DNA from: Symsagittifera roscoffensis
Lineage: Eukaryota; Xenacoelomorpha; Acoela; Convolutidae
Reading direction: 5' to 3'
Length of the DNA: 64,000 nt
NCBI RefSeq assembly: GCF_963678635.1
Contig: NC_087069.1
Span: 1,686,166-1,750,165 of the forward strand
Part shown: positions 1 to 14,656 of the stretch, in pieces
Layout of the letters: the number at the start of each line of letters is the position of its first letter
Numbering within the stretch: the stretch's first letter is position 1
Position numbers and translations under genes: made by a program
The notes under the pieces: model-generated
Seen by the model: only the letters and a program-made list of their open reading frames with translations
Databases searched by the model: none
Told to the model about the DNA's origin: nothing

Positions 1-1922
1 TCCTTCGTATAACGAGAAGAAAAATTGCCAAACTACCGCTGTCAGACAGCCCAATTTTTACCCCTGAAAATACTAAACAAGCCATTGCAGACAGCAAACC
101 ATCGCGAGCGCTAGGTCCCGACGGCCTTTGTAATATACATCTTAAACATCTCGGCCCACTTGCTACTCAATACTTAACATACCTTTTTAATATCTCTTTG
201 TCCGAAAACATTATCCCCCAAATTTGGAAAAATTCAAAAATTGCACCGCTTCCAAAGCCCAATAAGGATCTTAAACAATCAACATCTTACAGACCTATAT
301 CCTTACTCTGCCCAGCAGTTAAAATTCTGGAGAGGCTCGTTCACCCCATCTTTACTAAACATCTCCCCAACGCCAAACACCAACACGGCTTCCGCCCTTT
401 TCACTCCACCACCACAGCTCTCTCCACTCTCGAATTTTACATTTCAGACGGTTTTAACCAAAATCGCCCCCCTAAACGTACGGTACTGGCCACACTTGAC
501 TTATCTAAGGCTTTCGACATGGTGTGTCATCGCTCACTTGTGGAACTCGTTCATGACACTCCCCTCCCAAGAAGTCTAGTCCGCTGGCTAAGTAATTACC
601 TTAATGGTCGACAGGCTGCCACCTCATTCCGTGAACACACATCCCCCCATCGAATAATCCACTGTGGCGTACCCCAAGGTTCTGTTTTATCACCCACACT
701 CTTCAATTTTTATGTCCATGATGCACCGCCACCTCCCGATAATGTAAACCTTGTTTCGTATGCAGACGATTTCCACCCCTTCGCAAGTAGTTCCAATATT
801 GATATCGCCTCAAACTCCATCAATAGCTACCTAAAAAGGCTCTACGATTTTTTCACCTCACGCAAACTAAGTTTCGCGTCCTCTAAAGGATCAGTTACAC
901 TTTTCTCCTCTTATAACAAAGAATTTAATAAAACACCTAGTGTTCTTTTAAATAACGAGGCGCTACCCCTAAACAAAAATCCAACAATCTTAGGGGTGAC
1001 ATTTGATCCAACACTTTGTTTTGCCACTCACTGCAAACAATCCGCTGAAAAGGCCAGACGCAGGATCGGAATCCTGAAGGCATTAGCAGGATCAACCTGG
1101 GGTCACTCCAAAGAAACCCTCCTCCTAACTTTTAAAGCTCTAATTCGCCCCATACTTGACTATGCAGCCCCCGCATGGTCCCACGCATCAAGTAACACCT
1201 CCATAAATTGCCTGCAGGTTGCCCAAAACCAATCCCTTCGCGTTGTTACTGGATCAAATCTAATGAGTTCCACTGCCCACCTGCACAGTGAATCTGAAAT
1301 CCTAACGGTCAAAGACCACCATACCCTTCTGTCATCTCAATTTTTCATCTCTACCTATCGTTCCCACCATCCCATTAATTTTATACATTCACATCCCCCT
1401 CCTCCCCGTCTACTTCGCCCCTCAATTATAAGCTGCTTCAAAGAAGACACCCAGAAAATTTTAACCGACTTTTCAGTCTACGCAAACCACCCTCTAGTTC
1501 TGGACGACCGAGACGAAGTCTCCACTTTTATTTTTAACTACTACAAACCAATTTTAAAAGACAACCATACCTCCCTTGTAACCAAGTTCCTAGCCAAAAC
1601 CCCTCCGTCTAAAGTTATTTGTATCCCTCCCCCAAAGATTGACCCCTCTGAAAAATCTCTCCCACGTCCCACGCGCTGTAAGCTCTCCCAACTCCGGTCT
1701 GGCTACAGCCGGCTCCTTAACACCTACCTATCCCGCCTCGACAACTCCATCTCCCACCTTTGCCCAACCTGTTCCCTTGCCCCCCACACAACATGTCACC
1801 TTTTCAACTGCTCCCAAAACCCCTCCCCACTCACCCCAGCAGACCTGTGGCTTCGGCCGGTAGAGGTTGCAAAGTTCCTTGACCTGGAGACAGAAGAGCC
1901 CAACCCGACCCGCGTGGGCTAA
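1..1922 (+). mobile_element. Non-LTR retrotransposon (LINE), reverse transcriptase ORF, 5' end outside window
   Basis: The reading frame is open from position 3 to a TAA at 1920-1922, about 639 residues, and continues upstream of the window. It encodes a LINE reverse transcriptase. Visible motifs in order are an ALGPDG block near 108-125, the finger block GFRPFHST near 388, the first catalytic aspartate in LDLSKAFD near 498, PQGSVLSPTLF near 672, and the YADD catalytic box at 759-770. A C-terminal Cys/His cluster (CPTC followed by H and C, about 1758-1812) is the zinc-knuckle-like end typical of Jockey/I-type LINEs. No stop or frameshift is seen, so this is a young copy. The endonuclease part must lie upstream. 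It sits in the intron before the first visible histidyl-tRNA synthetase exon, in the same orientation. Clade is inferred from motif style only. Confidence 0.88.
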
Positions 1923-1936
1923 CAACAACAACAACA
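1920..1936 (+). repeat. AAC microsatellite tail of the LINE
   Basis: About five AAC units start within the stop codon of the LINE and end before unrelated sequence. Short simple-repeat tails in place of poly(A) are known for I/Jockey-type LINEs, so this marks the 3' end of the element. Confidence 0.7.
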
Positions 1937-2039
1937 TGCCATCACGGACAAAAAAAACTATTTTTGATTCTCCAGCTTTCTTCATTAGCTTTTTGATGAG
2001 GTCTTTTCAGCTTGATCGCCGGTGGTTTTCTTGAAGAAT

Positions 2040-3215
2040 TTTCCGTATTTGGGCCCTTGGAACTGCCAGGCTGAGACGGAGTTCAGTAAATTAGATAATG
2101 AGGCTTAGGTTTGGGCCCGGTTTCCATGACTTTTTTGAATTTTTTCAGCTTATCAAACATTTGTGACTTTAAATATACATCTGTGAAAACATCAGAAGTT
2201 TTCGGCCTAATATTATACGGTTATTACCTTTGCGAAACTAGTGTATGAGTACGAACCTTCTTTTTTCCCAATCAAATATAGCAAGTAGCAAATATTTTTG
2301 CTGTACGTTTCTGGTGCGGCATCTCAATAATGGTGGGGCACCTTTACATCTTTTTGATAGTATGTGCTTTGACATTTGAATAGTAATAAATTAACACAGT
2401 TGAAGCATTTTTAATTCATCAAATGAACTAAAGAAAAGCTATTTGTTCCAAAAAACATCACAATAATAAGAACTCGATTGCAGAAATTTTCTAACTCAAT
2501 ATATCTTGCAATTTTTTGAAAAGCATAATTCATAAATAATGTGGCTTTATGCTTTGCGATTCGCTACATGCAAAGTTAGTGTGGATGCCTTTAGCTTATT
2601 AAAAGTTATATTCCAAAATATTAATAGCAAAATTGAGTCTATTTGTATTTGGTGCAGAATCGCATTGGCAATTTGTAGGCATATGTAGTTTTTGCTAATT
2701 CGAGGCTTGTTTCTACTTTTTCTTATTTAACTTGATAGAGCGGCGTTTTCGTCGTGTTCTCGCAAGTGTTTGCGGAGCGCAGCTTCGCCTGTGTATTAAA
2801 ATTATTTACCCGCCGCTTCGTTTTTATTTTAAGGTCAAGTAATAGAGTTAGGTGGCTTTCCTCACATTCTCAGTCTTTTGGAAGTTTTCTTTCGTTTTTT
2901 TTTGTGCATTTGGCTTTCTTGCTTTGGTTTAAAAAAATTTGGCTTTGTCTTCATTCGCAGTTTTACCCTGAAGTTTTGTGTACGCTTTGAAACCTGTTTT
3001 TTTTTTAATTGAAAACGAGCGAAGTGTTTTTTTTTTCATCTAAAGTCTTGATGAATAAATTGAAAATTTTTTTATACACCTTATCAGACTTAGGAAAGCT
3101 GAAAGAGTTGGGAAACTTGCCTTTTTACATGAGATTTCCAATGATAATTTTGTGCACATATTTTCACCAAGAATCTAGAAAAAAACCTGGTTTAAATAAG
3201 AAACGATATTGCATT
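2040..3215 (+). repeat. Dispersed repeat E, copy 1, interrupted by a SINE-like element
   Basis: Two blocks, 2040-2215 and 2828-3215, match 48245-48405 and 48505-49035 in the same order and orientation. They share, for example, the phrase CAGGCTGAGACGGA near 2068 and the later phrase AAGGTCAAGT near 2831. In copy 1 the blocks are separated by a SINE-like element at 2225-2830. I see no coding capacity. Its class is unknown. Confidence 0.7.
2225..2830 (+). mobile_element. SINE-like family A, long variant lacking the tRNA-like block
   Basis: The sequence matches 29410-29990 along its length: the GTACGAACCTTC-type head, a shared central segment (phrases such as AAAAGCTATTTGTT near 2437), and the tail with the GCGGAGCGCAGCTTCGC hairpin near 2773. 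The tRNA-like segment present in the other copy near 29866-29936 is missing here; the homology jumps straight across it. Confidence 0.65.
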
Positions 3216-3376
3216 TTTTTTTAAAAATGTTTGGTCAATCTTTCAACTTTGTTTGGGCAATCTGTTCAAGTTCATATCCTTATTTTATAATTTGAAAATG
3301 TTTGTTGTTGACTTTCTCATGTATGTATGTGATGAAAAGTGTATGTTGTGATGTATGTGTGGGTGTTGTGTGCTAG

Positions 3377-3562
3377 GTACCGTGTGTGGGGGTGAGCATA
3401 GGGATAGAGCGACTGTTGTCCATGATAGAGAGGAGGGAGATGGAGAAAGTGGGGGGCAAGATGAGGACAGTGGAGACGGAGGTCATTGTGGCCAGTGCCC
3501 AGAAGAGATTCCACCTGCATAGACTCACACTCTGCAATGAGTTGTGGACTGCCGGCATCAAA
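3377..3562 (+). CDS. HARS: Histidyl-tRNA synthetase, antepenultimate-to-last exon set, exon a (gene partial at 5')
   Basis: This exon encodes 62 residues of cytosolic-type histidyl-tRNA synthetase, which charges tRNA-His with histidine. It begins in phase 0 at VPCVGVSIGIERLL, which is class II synthetase motif 3 with its invariant arginine. It continues into the start of the anticodon-binding domain (VETEVIVASAQKRF, then LCNELWTAGIK). The acceptor TGCTAG lies after a GT-rich tract, not a good pyrimidine tract. The donor is AA|GTAAAC. The next exons, 4413-4559 and 6960-7040, are also phase 0 and continue the family sequence without a gap. The catalytic core with motifs 1 and 2 is not in the window; a LINE and repeat E occupy the upstream intron. 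The match to animal HARS is strong throughout. Confidence 0.93.
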
Positions 3563-4412
3563 GTAAACTCATACTCCACATTACTCCACATAGCTCAGTT
3601 GTCACTATCAAATCAATTGTCACGTTTTCTCCTTTCCCAGTTCCCAGAAACAACCGCAAATGACTTAGTAGGTATGAAACTAAAAGTTTTCAGACAACGC
3701 GTTCCTTTTCATGTTTTTTGAACCAATGGCTAATCACTGACGACTTAACAGCAGCATCAACCACAATTGTTAAGGGTAATCTGTACAATTTTGAAACAAT
3801 TTCTCTCCTAAAACTAAAAATTAGGAACTTGGGTAAACTCAAGATTTTTACATTAAAACACCATTACAAATCCAAACTGTGTTTTTTGCGATATTTATGC
3901 GGATTCCGAAACAGGGACGCTGCCTTTGTTCCTTATTGTTCTTTCTTTTTTTTTAGATTGTTCCGACGAAACTTTAAGAAATCTAAAGATTTGTCTATGG
4001 AATCCAGTAACATACGGACACAACAGTGTGCGGCACCCAGTGCAAAGTTTGGCCTTGTTATGAGAAAAAAACTATCCCAGTCCCGCACCGAGAACATAGT
4101 TCCATAATTGATTTAAAGTGACAGATTTGAATAAAAAGAAAGTTGCCTGAATTGAATTTCAAAACAAAATCGAAATGAAAATCAGGTATGAAAATGTTTC
4201 CAAAACAAACTATTTCGTGAATGAATTAACTTGCCCACACAATGAACGATTGTGCATTTTGATTTGCGCTGGTTTAGAAGTGTGGAACAAGCTCTGATGT
4301 GTTTTGTCAACATGTAACAGCTGCTCGCCTCAACAAGACTCGATTGTGATTTGGCTGTTTGTGTGTTTGTTTGTATTGTAATGCATTGTATGGTGTTGTG
4401 TTGTGTTGTTAG
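3563..4412 (+). other. HARS intron, no feature recognised
   Basis: This 850 bp intron is AT-rich. A 129-codon open frame at 3718-4107 has no recognisable motif and no splice support, and I do not regard it as a gene. The acceptor end is rich in TGTTG repeats. Confidence 0.8.
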
Positions 4413-4559
4413 ACGGAGTTCTCCTACAAGGTCAATCCCCGCATGCTGGACCAGCTGCAGTACGCAGAGGACAACCTCATTCCCTGGGCAGTGATAGTGG
4501 GTGAGAGCGAGATACAGGAGGGCTGTGTCACTCTGCGCAACATACAGACCAGACAAGAG
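4413..4559 (+). CDS. HARS: Histidyl-tRNA synthetase, exon b (anticodon-binding domain)
   Basis: Forty-nine residues in phase 0 continue directly from the previous exon. NPRMLDQLQYAEDN is followed by IPWAVIVGESEIQEG and VTLRNIQTRQE. This is the central part of the HARS anticodon-binding domain (human: NPKLLNQLQYCEE, VAIIGEQELKDG, LRSVTSREE). The acceptor is TGTTGTTAG and the donor GAG|GTACAC. Reading on past the donor would add 23 residues of unrelated sequence before a stop at 4629-4631, so the exon must end at 4559. Confidence 0.94.
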
Positions 4560-6959
4560 GTACACACACACGCCACACACATGTACATGCGCCGCTACCA
4601 TTTTGTTCACGCGATGCAGTGTCTAATCTGATTCGGCTAATTGTGGTCCGCCTCTGATATTCGAAAGAGCTATGGTCTCAATTGTGCGTTTTTTCTTAAA
4701 TATTTAATCCAAAAAGTTTTTTTCTTTGAAAGTATCGTGAAAGTTTGGTGTGAAGGTTTTCTTTTTCGAATTTTTGTGGCGCTCTCAGTAGCGCCCAGCA
4801 AGGCAATTTCAGCAAATACTTGGATTATAAATTTTTTTTAACGGTAATTAATCTGAATTGAGCTCTTAGTCCTCTGATTTCAGCTACCCGCACTTTGTTT
4901 GATAATTACGCCACATCAAAACATGAAGCGAAGTAAAATAAAACGATTATGGTTTGCTGCTCAAATTTTGTTTTGACGCAACAAAAAGCGAAAAGTCTGT
5001 TATTTTTAACTGGTGTTGTCGAATATCGCGAAATCTTTAACACGAGGGTTCGAATCCCTTTTCGGTAACAATTTGGGGGTCCCAGTGTCATTGTCATTCG
5101 CCTCCTAATGATGGGACCGGCTACGGCAATTGGATCGCATCGATCTCCCAACGAAAGTAAGGCCCAAAATAGAAACGAGAGGAAAAAAGTCCATTGAAAT
5201 AAAAATTGCTCGATTTTTTTTTAAAATTATTATTAACACAGTTTTAAACGTATTGTGAACAAACTTATAAATTGTTTTTAACAACTATTTTAATTGGAAA
5301 AAGATACATAATTATCTGAGTTTGGAAAAATATTCCATCATAAAGAAAGAAAACTTTTTTCTCCATTTTTAAACCATTACATTCATCAAATGAAAAAAAT
5401 CATTTATATATTTTTCATAAAGGAACAAATCAACGTGAATATGGAGGGGGTAGACGAAAATCACATGACGTGTCCAATTAGAGTCTACCCATAATGTTCT
5501 GAGATAAAAAACAAATATAATTTAACATTAAAAAAAACTAAGAATATTATTAAATCAATCTACTTTTTTTATCCATTTTTTATCCGAGTTCCATTGAACC
5601 ACAAGTAACCAAAAGACCCCAGCCATCATCTAAAAACTTTTTGATTTGTAGCACATTAATAAAAAAACAAGGCAGAAAAACATAGGTAAAGAACAGAAAA
5701 AATTTACAAAAACTAAATGTTAGTATCTAACTACCTAAAGTTGACCGTCAATTTCTATGTTCGACATGTTTCACGACGTGTATAGACATGTGCTGTAGTT
5801 TCTTAAGACAACTACGCATATAAATGTTTTTTAATCCAAAAATTTTGCGAAGTTTTTCTTCGAAATTTTCAAAAAAAATTTCAAAAAATGGCCATAACTC
5901 GGAAGCTAATAACATTTAGAGGGCATGTTTTCAGCTTAGATTCGCAACCCTTGGAAAGGTTATCTGATACCGTTTTATAAAAGGTATCTATTTTCCAAAT
6001 TAAAAACCTAATCGAAAATGTTTTTCCTTAACTTATGATTTCCAAGTATAAAATTATCTCTAAATTTATGGACAAAAACAGTCTTCTTTTCTTGTCATCA
6101 AACCAACTTTTTCAGGTAACAGGTTATTCTTAGCCAAAGTATTCAGTAACTTTATCCTCTGTTGTTTAGCGAACATGATTTCTCCTAATATTACAAAATG
6201 GTGGAACAAATTTTCGATATCTTGAATTCCTGGTATTGTATGCAAAGCTTTTCAAAGAAAACATAGTTTAGAAAATAAGTTGATTGACTTCGATTTAGTG
6301 ATCTTGAGCCAAAATTCGTCAATTCGTAGATATACAGTTCATGGACTCTCAGTTTTTTGTTTTCAAAAAAGAACTTAGGAATGATGTCATACTTCCTTTT
6401 AAAGTAAATCATGCGAATAATTTGAATCATGTGAATTGATTTCAGAGAGTAAAAACTCGTGCATCCATATACTAGTAAACCATATTGAATTAGTGGCTTG
6501 ATATTCGATTGATAGTATTTCACTAAGGTTGATGTAGTTACATAATATCTCATTTTGAAACAACGCCACAATGACTAGCCAATTTTGATATAATTTTTTG
6601 TATATAAGGAAAAAAATTTAATTTTCATCGACAATAATACCTAAATATTTACAGCAGGATTTGGGTTTAAATGTATTATTGAGTAAATTGATACTTAGAT
6701 TAGAAGCACCATTATATTTATTAAATCTAACTAAAGTAGTTTTTATCATTGTTTAAGGTTAATTTATTTGAATACAGCCAAGAGGAAATGTTCGTTAAAT
6801 CTTTTTTTAACAAAATTTAGTATCCAATTGTTGCGCAGCTCGCGCTTGATCTAAGATTTTAATGAGCGTGATCTATTAATGTATCTCATTTACATGTAAG
6901 TGTCTAGTTATAATTGGAGGTTTTGTCTCCTTCAATTGGGCGAGTATGTGTTGTTTCAG
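4560..6959 (+). other. HARS last intron
   Basis: The 2.4 kb intron holds a minus-strand LINE fragment (6191-6790). Near 5045-5075 there is a tRNA-like T arm (GGGTTCGAATCCC) with no convincing acceptor or D arm, probably a SINE relic. Around 5870-5960 is a phrase (ATGGCCATAACTCGGAAGC, then GATTCGCAACC) partly echoed near 40995-41030. Nothing else is recognised. Confidence 0.7.
6191..6790 (-). mobile_element. LINE fragment, C-terminal part of a reverse transcriptase ORF
   Basis: On the minus strand, 6790 to about 6650 reads KTTLVRFNKYN and then CCKYLGIIVDEN, the segment after the catalytic box that is typical of CR1/Daphne-type LINEs (KYLGI with a following D). The frame at 6571-6191 continues with STLVKYYQSNIKPLIQYGLL and then YKYELTNF-like sequence, the usual thumb and C-terminal region. 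Stops and a frameshift separate the parts, and the catalytic domain itself is absent. It is a dead 5'-truncated copy inserted antisense to HARS. Confidence 0.7.
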
Positions 6960-7040
6960 GAGAAGATAGCTCGAGCAGACATGGTTTCAGTTTTGAAACA
7001 AAGACTTCAGTCAACACTCAGCTGCTCAGCCACACAATGA
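6960..7040 (+). CDS. HARS: Histidyl-tRNA synthetase, last exon and stop
   Basis: After TTGTTTCAG, 26 codons and a TGA (7038-7040) encode the C-terminus EKIARADMVSVLKQRL plus ten further residues. This matches the human C-terminal pattern of an acidic start followed by R-x-D-L-V-x-x-I-K-x-R. Phase 0 agrees with the donor at 4559. The exon is short, and its start is decided by the acceptor and the homology. The next gene begins 231 bp downstream. Confidence 0.88.
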   Translation, partial: EKIARADMVSVLKQRLQSTLSCSATQ

Positions 7041-10545
<3,505 letters not shown>

Positions 10546-10823
10546 GGGTGCCGTTCAATATCGCCAGCTATGCCCTCCTCACGATTATGGTGGCACACGT
10601 GACGAACCTGAAAGCGGGCGATTTTGTTCACACGATAGGCGACGCCCATGTATACCTCAACCACATAGAACCCCTCAAAATGCAACTGGAAAGGACGCCT
10701 AGAAATGCGCCCACAATTCACATTGTGAAGGAAGCCACCACTCTTGAAGAGTTCACTTTCGGCCACTTGGAGCTGAGAGGCTACGATCCCCACCCACCAG
10801 TCAAGATGCAAATGGCTGTTTGA
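10546..10823 (+). CDS. TYMS: Thymidylate synthase, exon 2 and stop
   Basis: The exon completes a split glycine codon and runs VPFNIASYALLT, then GDFVHTIGDAHVYLNHIEPL, ending in HPPVKMQMAV and a TGA at 10821-10823. These are the nucleotide-binding asparagine segment (VPFNIASY), the conserved H-x-Y of the dUMP ribose contact (HVYLNH), and the C-terminal closing segment ending in MAV, as in human. No break is seen. Confidence 0.97.
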
Positions 10824-11694
10824 TTGCACTTTGTTGTTTTGTCACTTTTCACCTGTAAACTGATTGATTTCTTTTGAAGCGAATTGTCTAGTTGTCAGAT
10901 GTTTTTCAGACTTGACTTAAATAATATTTTCAATCGTGAGCAGAGAAGTGTTTGAGTGCATTAAGGGATACTCAGTGCTCCCAGTCTTGCGAGCTGCAGT
11001 GCACTTGTTTTTCTTACATCTGAAATATGCTCATTTGATTTCCAGTCACAGATGGGCGAACTGAACATGTCTGCTGCAGTTACAAGTGGAGCGAATTTAA
11101 CGATCTTAAAGTGCTGCGATGTTATATAGTGTTTAAGTGTAGTTGATAGTTGAGCAGTTTAGTTTGATCGGCCGTCGCTTTTAATCTCTCGTTTAAGAAA
11201 AGAAACAACTCGCTCGATAGATGCTGTGTTATGTGTTCATTGTGTTTTTTACACTGATTAAGTGTGTAAATTTGATCTAATTGCCCATCAGATTTGGTTA
11301 ATAATTTAATTCTAAGTTTTATTCTATTTTTTCAATTACGTCAGCTATTTGAATAGAAAAATGTGGAGAATGTTAATATTCTGTGCAAATGACCTATTCG
11401 TGTGCAATTGCTCTAATATTTGTTCTCAAACTGTTTACTTTTTTCAGATTTTAATGAATATATCAAAATGATTACAGAAACAAATATATAATTATCTACA
11501 AAGTTATTCTATCCAAAATGTCTTCCAAATTTATACCGAAATTTCTTCTAAGTTTTTCCCAACATTTTTGTAAAAATTCTCGATTATCCATAAAAGGCAA
11601 AGCAATGTGCCATATTTAGTTGCTGTCCGCTATGTGACCTTAAAGATTGAAGTTGTTGCGTAATCCAAGTCTTATCTAAGAGTAACAATAGAAC
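10824..11694 (+). other. TYMS-WWC intergenic region
   Basis: This spacer of 871 bp has no recognised element. ACTTTTTTCAG ends at 11447 and is an acceptor-like site 247 nt before the WWC ATG. Several ATGs follow it, so its use is uncertain. Confidence 0.6.
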
Positions 11695-12365
11695 ATGATG
11701 GCAATGGCGGCGGCGGTGTCCTTACTAGAAGGGAGCAGAGATGTGAAACTGCCTGAGGGGTGGGAAGTTAGTGAGGATGCAGATGGCAATGTGTTCTACA
11801 TAGATCACAACAGTAAGACCACTCAGTGGGATCCACCCGCCCCACAATTAGTTCAGGACCAAGAAAGTTCTAGAAGGACTTCGGAGACTGACTCGAGGAC
11901 ACTTCACACGTCCTCATCGGATACCTCCTCCACATTGCATGACTTGTCCTCATTCGAAACAGAAGAGAGTAGGAAACTGAAGACAACGCAAGCTAACATG
12001 ATACTCAAGTATCTGCTGGCAGTGCAGCAAGACTTCAGGTCCAAAAATGAGATCACTGAGACACTTCAGAAGAGACTGGAACTAGCAGGCACCGAGTCCA
12101 CTTCCTTGAAGAACCTCCTCACAGCATGTACATCCTCCCCAACCACGCCTGAGAAGTGTGCTCTGGCATCTTCACAAGTGAACAAGGCCAACAGCAGCAG
12201 ATGCGAGGAGGAAGAAGTAACAAAAAGTAAAATGGGCATCGTGGGCTTCGATGTGTCCTCACTCACTAAGCAGTATCTTCATTCCCAGAAGAGGCTGCAG
12301 CTGTTGAAGGAGGAACTGGCCACCAGACGGCTACAGGGCGAGTTGAAGTTCAACCAGTGTATCGG
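11695..12365 (+). CDS. WWC/KIBRA-like scaffold protein, exon 1 (start, WW domain, coiled coil)
   Basis: This is the first exon of a WWC (KIBRA) homologue, a scaffold of the Hippo pathway and cell-polarity machinery at the cell cortex. An in-frame TAG at 11689-11691 precedes the ATG, fixing the start (a second ATG follows at once). The WW domain spans about residues 19-48: LPEGWEVSEDADG, then FYIDHNSKTTQWDPP, with W23, Y35, W45 and P48 intact. After a Ser/Thr-rich linker comes a coiled-coil stretch (MILKYLLAVQQDF, then LQKRLELAG) that aligns with the region right after the second WW domain of human KIBRA. Only one WW domain is present, where vertebrate family members have two. The donor CGG|GTCAGT leaves two bases and joins in phase to 18096. 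Nine exons, all phase-consistent, give at least 1224 residues (human KIBRA 1113). Orthology to an individual WWC paralogue is not claimed. Confidence 0.9.
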
Positions 12366-13509
12366 GTCAGTAAATGCTTTCAATTTCAATCCTCTCTTGT
12401 TTCGCAAAATGTTTAAACAGTTATGCAACTACTAAAATGAGCTAGGACATCGACACTTTGCCAACGTAAAAATTATATCATCAGTTATACATATGGTTGA
12501 AACGCTTAAATATTCACCAAAACAACTGGGCAAATTTGAGCTGGTAAGATGTAATCTCTTGCAAACGGGTAATGATAACTTGAACATGTAACGGGTAATG
12601 ATAACATGATCATTTCCTTTTTTGGTCCATTTCATAAATTAGTCTCCTGAACCGTTTTGATTCTGCTCGCTATCGTAATAAAACTGTTTTTAAATAGTAA
12701 ATGCATAATTGTTTTCAACAGCTAAAAGGTTGTACTTATAGAATTTGAGCGTCATATTTTGGTATATTCTGTGGTAATAGTTGAATTTGAATTTGAATTC
12801 ATTTTGTATGGTTATAATACAACAAACGATGTATAAATACAGGGATAAATCTCCAGCCGAAGACTCTTCTAAGAGCTGCTCTGGATAACCCTACGTAAAA
12901 TTGGAGAGAAGAAGTATTCTTATTTACGGTCACTTTTTCCAGATCATGTCAAAAATCCTGAATTATCGTTTATGTATAGAGTCTTAAATTGATTGCAAGC
13001 CAAAATTTTTCTTGAAATTTTTTCAATATTTGCAATTATGAGTTTGTTTGATGACAAAAATTGTAAAAATTGTTAGCCTTGACATTAAACGATTATTGAT
13101 TACAAAAGGTGCGACATGGAATAGTATGTAGAGTTTTATTTTCTCTGGACCTAGTCAATCGTCTTTCTGAAAACTGTGGAATATTTAGGAAACAAAGCGG
13201 TGATCTATTCAAAATTTGGATAACAGTCTCTTTTAAAGTTTCATAAAGAAAAAGTTAGTAAACTCTGGAAATCTAATGTTCTAAGGATTCTGTTTTGTAT
13301 TAAAAGAATGCGATTTAATTTCGGTTTTGATGAGCAACCGTATGCCAGCATATGTCATAGCTGATTATTGTTTTTGTATATACATTATAAAACGTAAAAC
13401 ACATTGTTGTGAAAAGTACCTGCTAGCTTGATTGAGTAACCCATTGAAACGGGTCATTTTTTTGCATACATAGTCGATATGGTTCTTAATTATTAAGTTT
13501 GTTTTAATT

Positions 13510-14010
13510 GCACAACAAAGCTTGTGTTATAGTACGAACTATCTTTTTTCTAACCTACGTCGGAAATATTTTAGCGACAAAATGTGTTCTTTTTGAAAAT
13601 GTTTATTTTGATCAATAACCAGCTGTTAAGTACAGCCAATGCTAATGATATTAACCCAGACTATTATATTACAATCAATTTAGCTCGAATGTATCAGTAG
13701 TGTATGGAGGTAGGGAAGGAGACCTACAACAAAATAAGAGGCTTCGAACTTCGACTGGGTCGAATGTTTTCAATTAACTTTTTTGTATACTAGTTAAATT
13801 GCGTCCGCTCTATAAATTGAGGCATGTTAGTTGGTAAATTATTTTTAAAAATAAATTGTTACTGTTAATGTGTTATAATTGGCTCGCGTCACTTAGCAAT
13901 TATCTATAATCATAATTAGCGTAAGTAACTTAGCGAGAAATTTTGTAGACTCTTAGTTTTTCTCATTCAGTTTTTCCCATTAGCGTTATCGGCCATATTT
14001 TTGCTTGTGT
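13510..14010 (+). mobile_element. SINE-like family B copy 1
   Basis: It matches 29970-30475 through its length. Shared phrases include GCTTGTGTTATAGTA near 13520, AATGATATTAAC near 13643, and CATTCAGTTTTTCCCA near 13966. A tRNA-like block lies at 13690-13770: GTATGGAGGTAGGGAAGGAG resembles a box A region, and GGCTTCGAACTTCG resembles box B. The head resembles family A. Confidence 0.65.
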
Positions 14011-14155
14011 GTCCAAAGTGCAAATTCGCCTCTTTGTAAATACACTAAAATATTTGAAAGCTTCTGTGAGTTGAACTTGAAGCCCCCCGTGCACAAGTTT
14101 TGTTCATTGAGTTACCATCATGACTAAAGGGAAATTTCTTTTTGAGTTCAGACAT

Positions 14156-14540
14156 TTAGATTTTTGAAGTCAGATAGCGATGAAATGAATGTGCGTTATC
14201 CACAAAAGCATGCTCTGCGATGCTTGCCGCAAATTTTTTTTTGCTAATTTCCACATTAACTAAAAAACAGTTGAATTCATCAGCTGTGAGCTTTAAAAAC
14301 AAAATTATTTCTTTTCCGCAAAACTTGTAAAAAGCTGCGAAAATTGATTTGGGGTTTCGCTTAAAGTCAATTCTTTCTCCTAAAGGTTTTTTGGCATTTG
14401 CCAACTTCGCTTCAATTTTATGACAAATATTTTTGTTTTTCTGTATAATTTCTTCGCATAAACTAACATTCTTTGTTCGAAGAACCTTTCTTTTCGTTGT
14501 CTGATTTTCGAAGACATTTTTTTTATCCATGAACATTTTT
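14156..14540 (-). mobile_element. LINE fragment, region between endonuclease and reverse transcriptase
   Basis: A 126-codon minus-strand frame reads IDFKRNPKSIFAAFYKF and then LTADEFNCFLVNV with a further KKFAASI. In CR1/Jockey-type LINEs the linker before the reverse transcriptase has this layout (N-P-K-x-x-W, then a phrase like A-x-x-F-N-x-F-F-V-x-V). No catalytic motif is present. The assignment is by pattern only. Confidence 0.45.
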
Positions 14541-14600
14541 TCGCTTTTGTTTATTTATTGGGCAGTACTCATCAAAAACACCTACTAATATTAGACTAAG

Positions 14601-14656
14601 TTTTTAAGTCCGAGATCTGTGTTTAAGTCCGAGATCTGTGTTTAAATCCGAGATAA
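14601..14656 (+). repeat. Short tandem repeat, 20 bp period
   Basis: GTTTAAGTCCGAGATCTGTG occurs about 2.7 times in tandem, followed by TATCTA microsatellite-like sequence to about 14690. Words of the form ATGTTTAA recur at 14712-14765 and near 14991. Confidence 0.8.

Noticed and set aside
3718-4107. 129-codon frame in a HARS intron
   Set aside because: No recognisable motif, composition like the surrounding intron, and no splice or promoter evidence.
4182-4610. Minus-strand frame of 142 codons
   Set aside because: It overlaps the HARS exon at 4413-4559, whose + strand match to the family is unambiguous.
4560-4631. Read-through of the HARS exon into VHTHATHMYM and a stop
   Set aside because: The true C-terminus is found at 6960-7040 in matching phase; this would be intron retention.
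5030-5160. Possible tRNA gene around GGGTTCGAATCCC
   Set aside because: Only a T-arm-like piece is present; I could not pair an acceptor stem or find a D arm.
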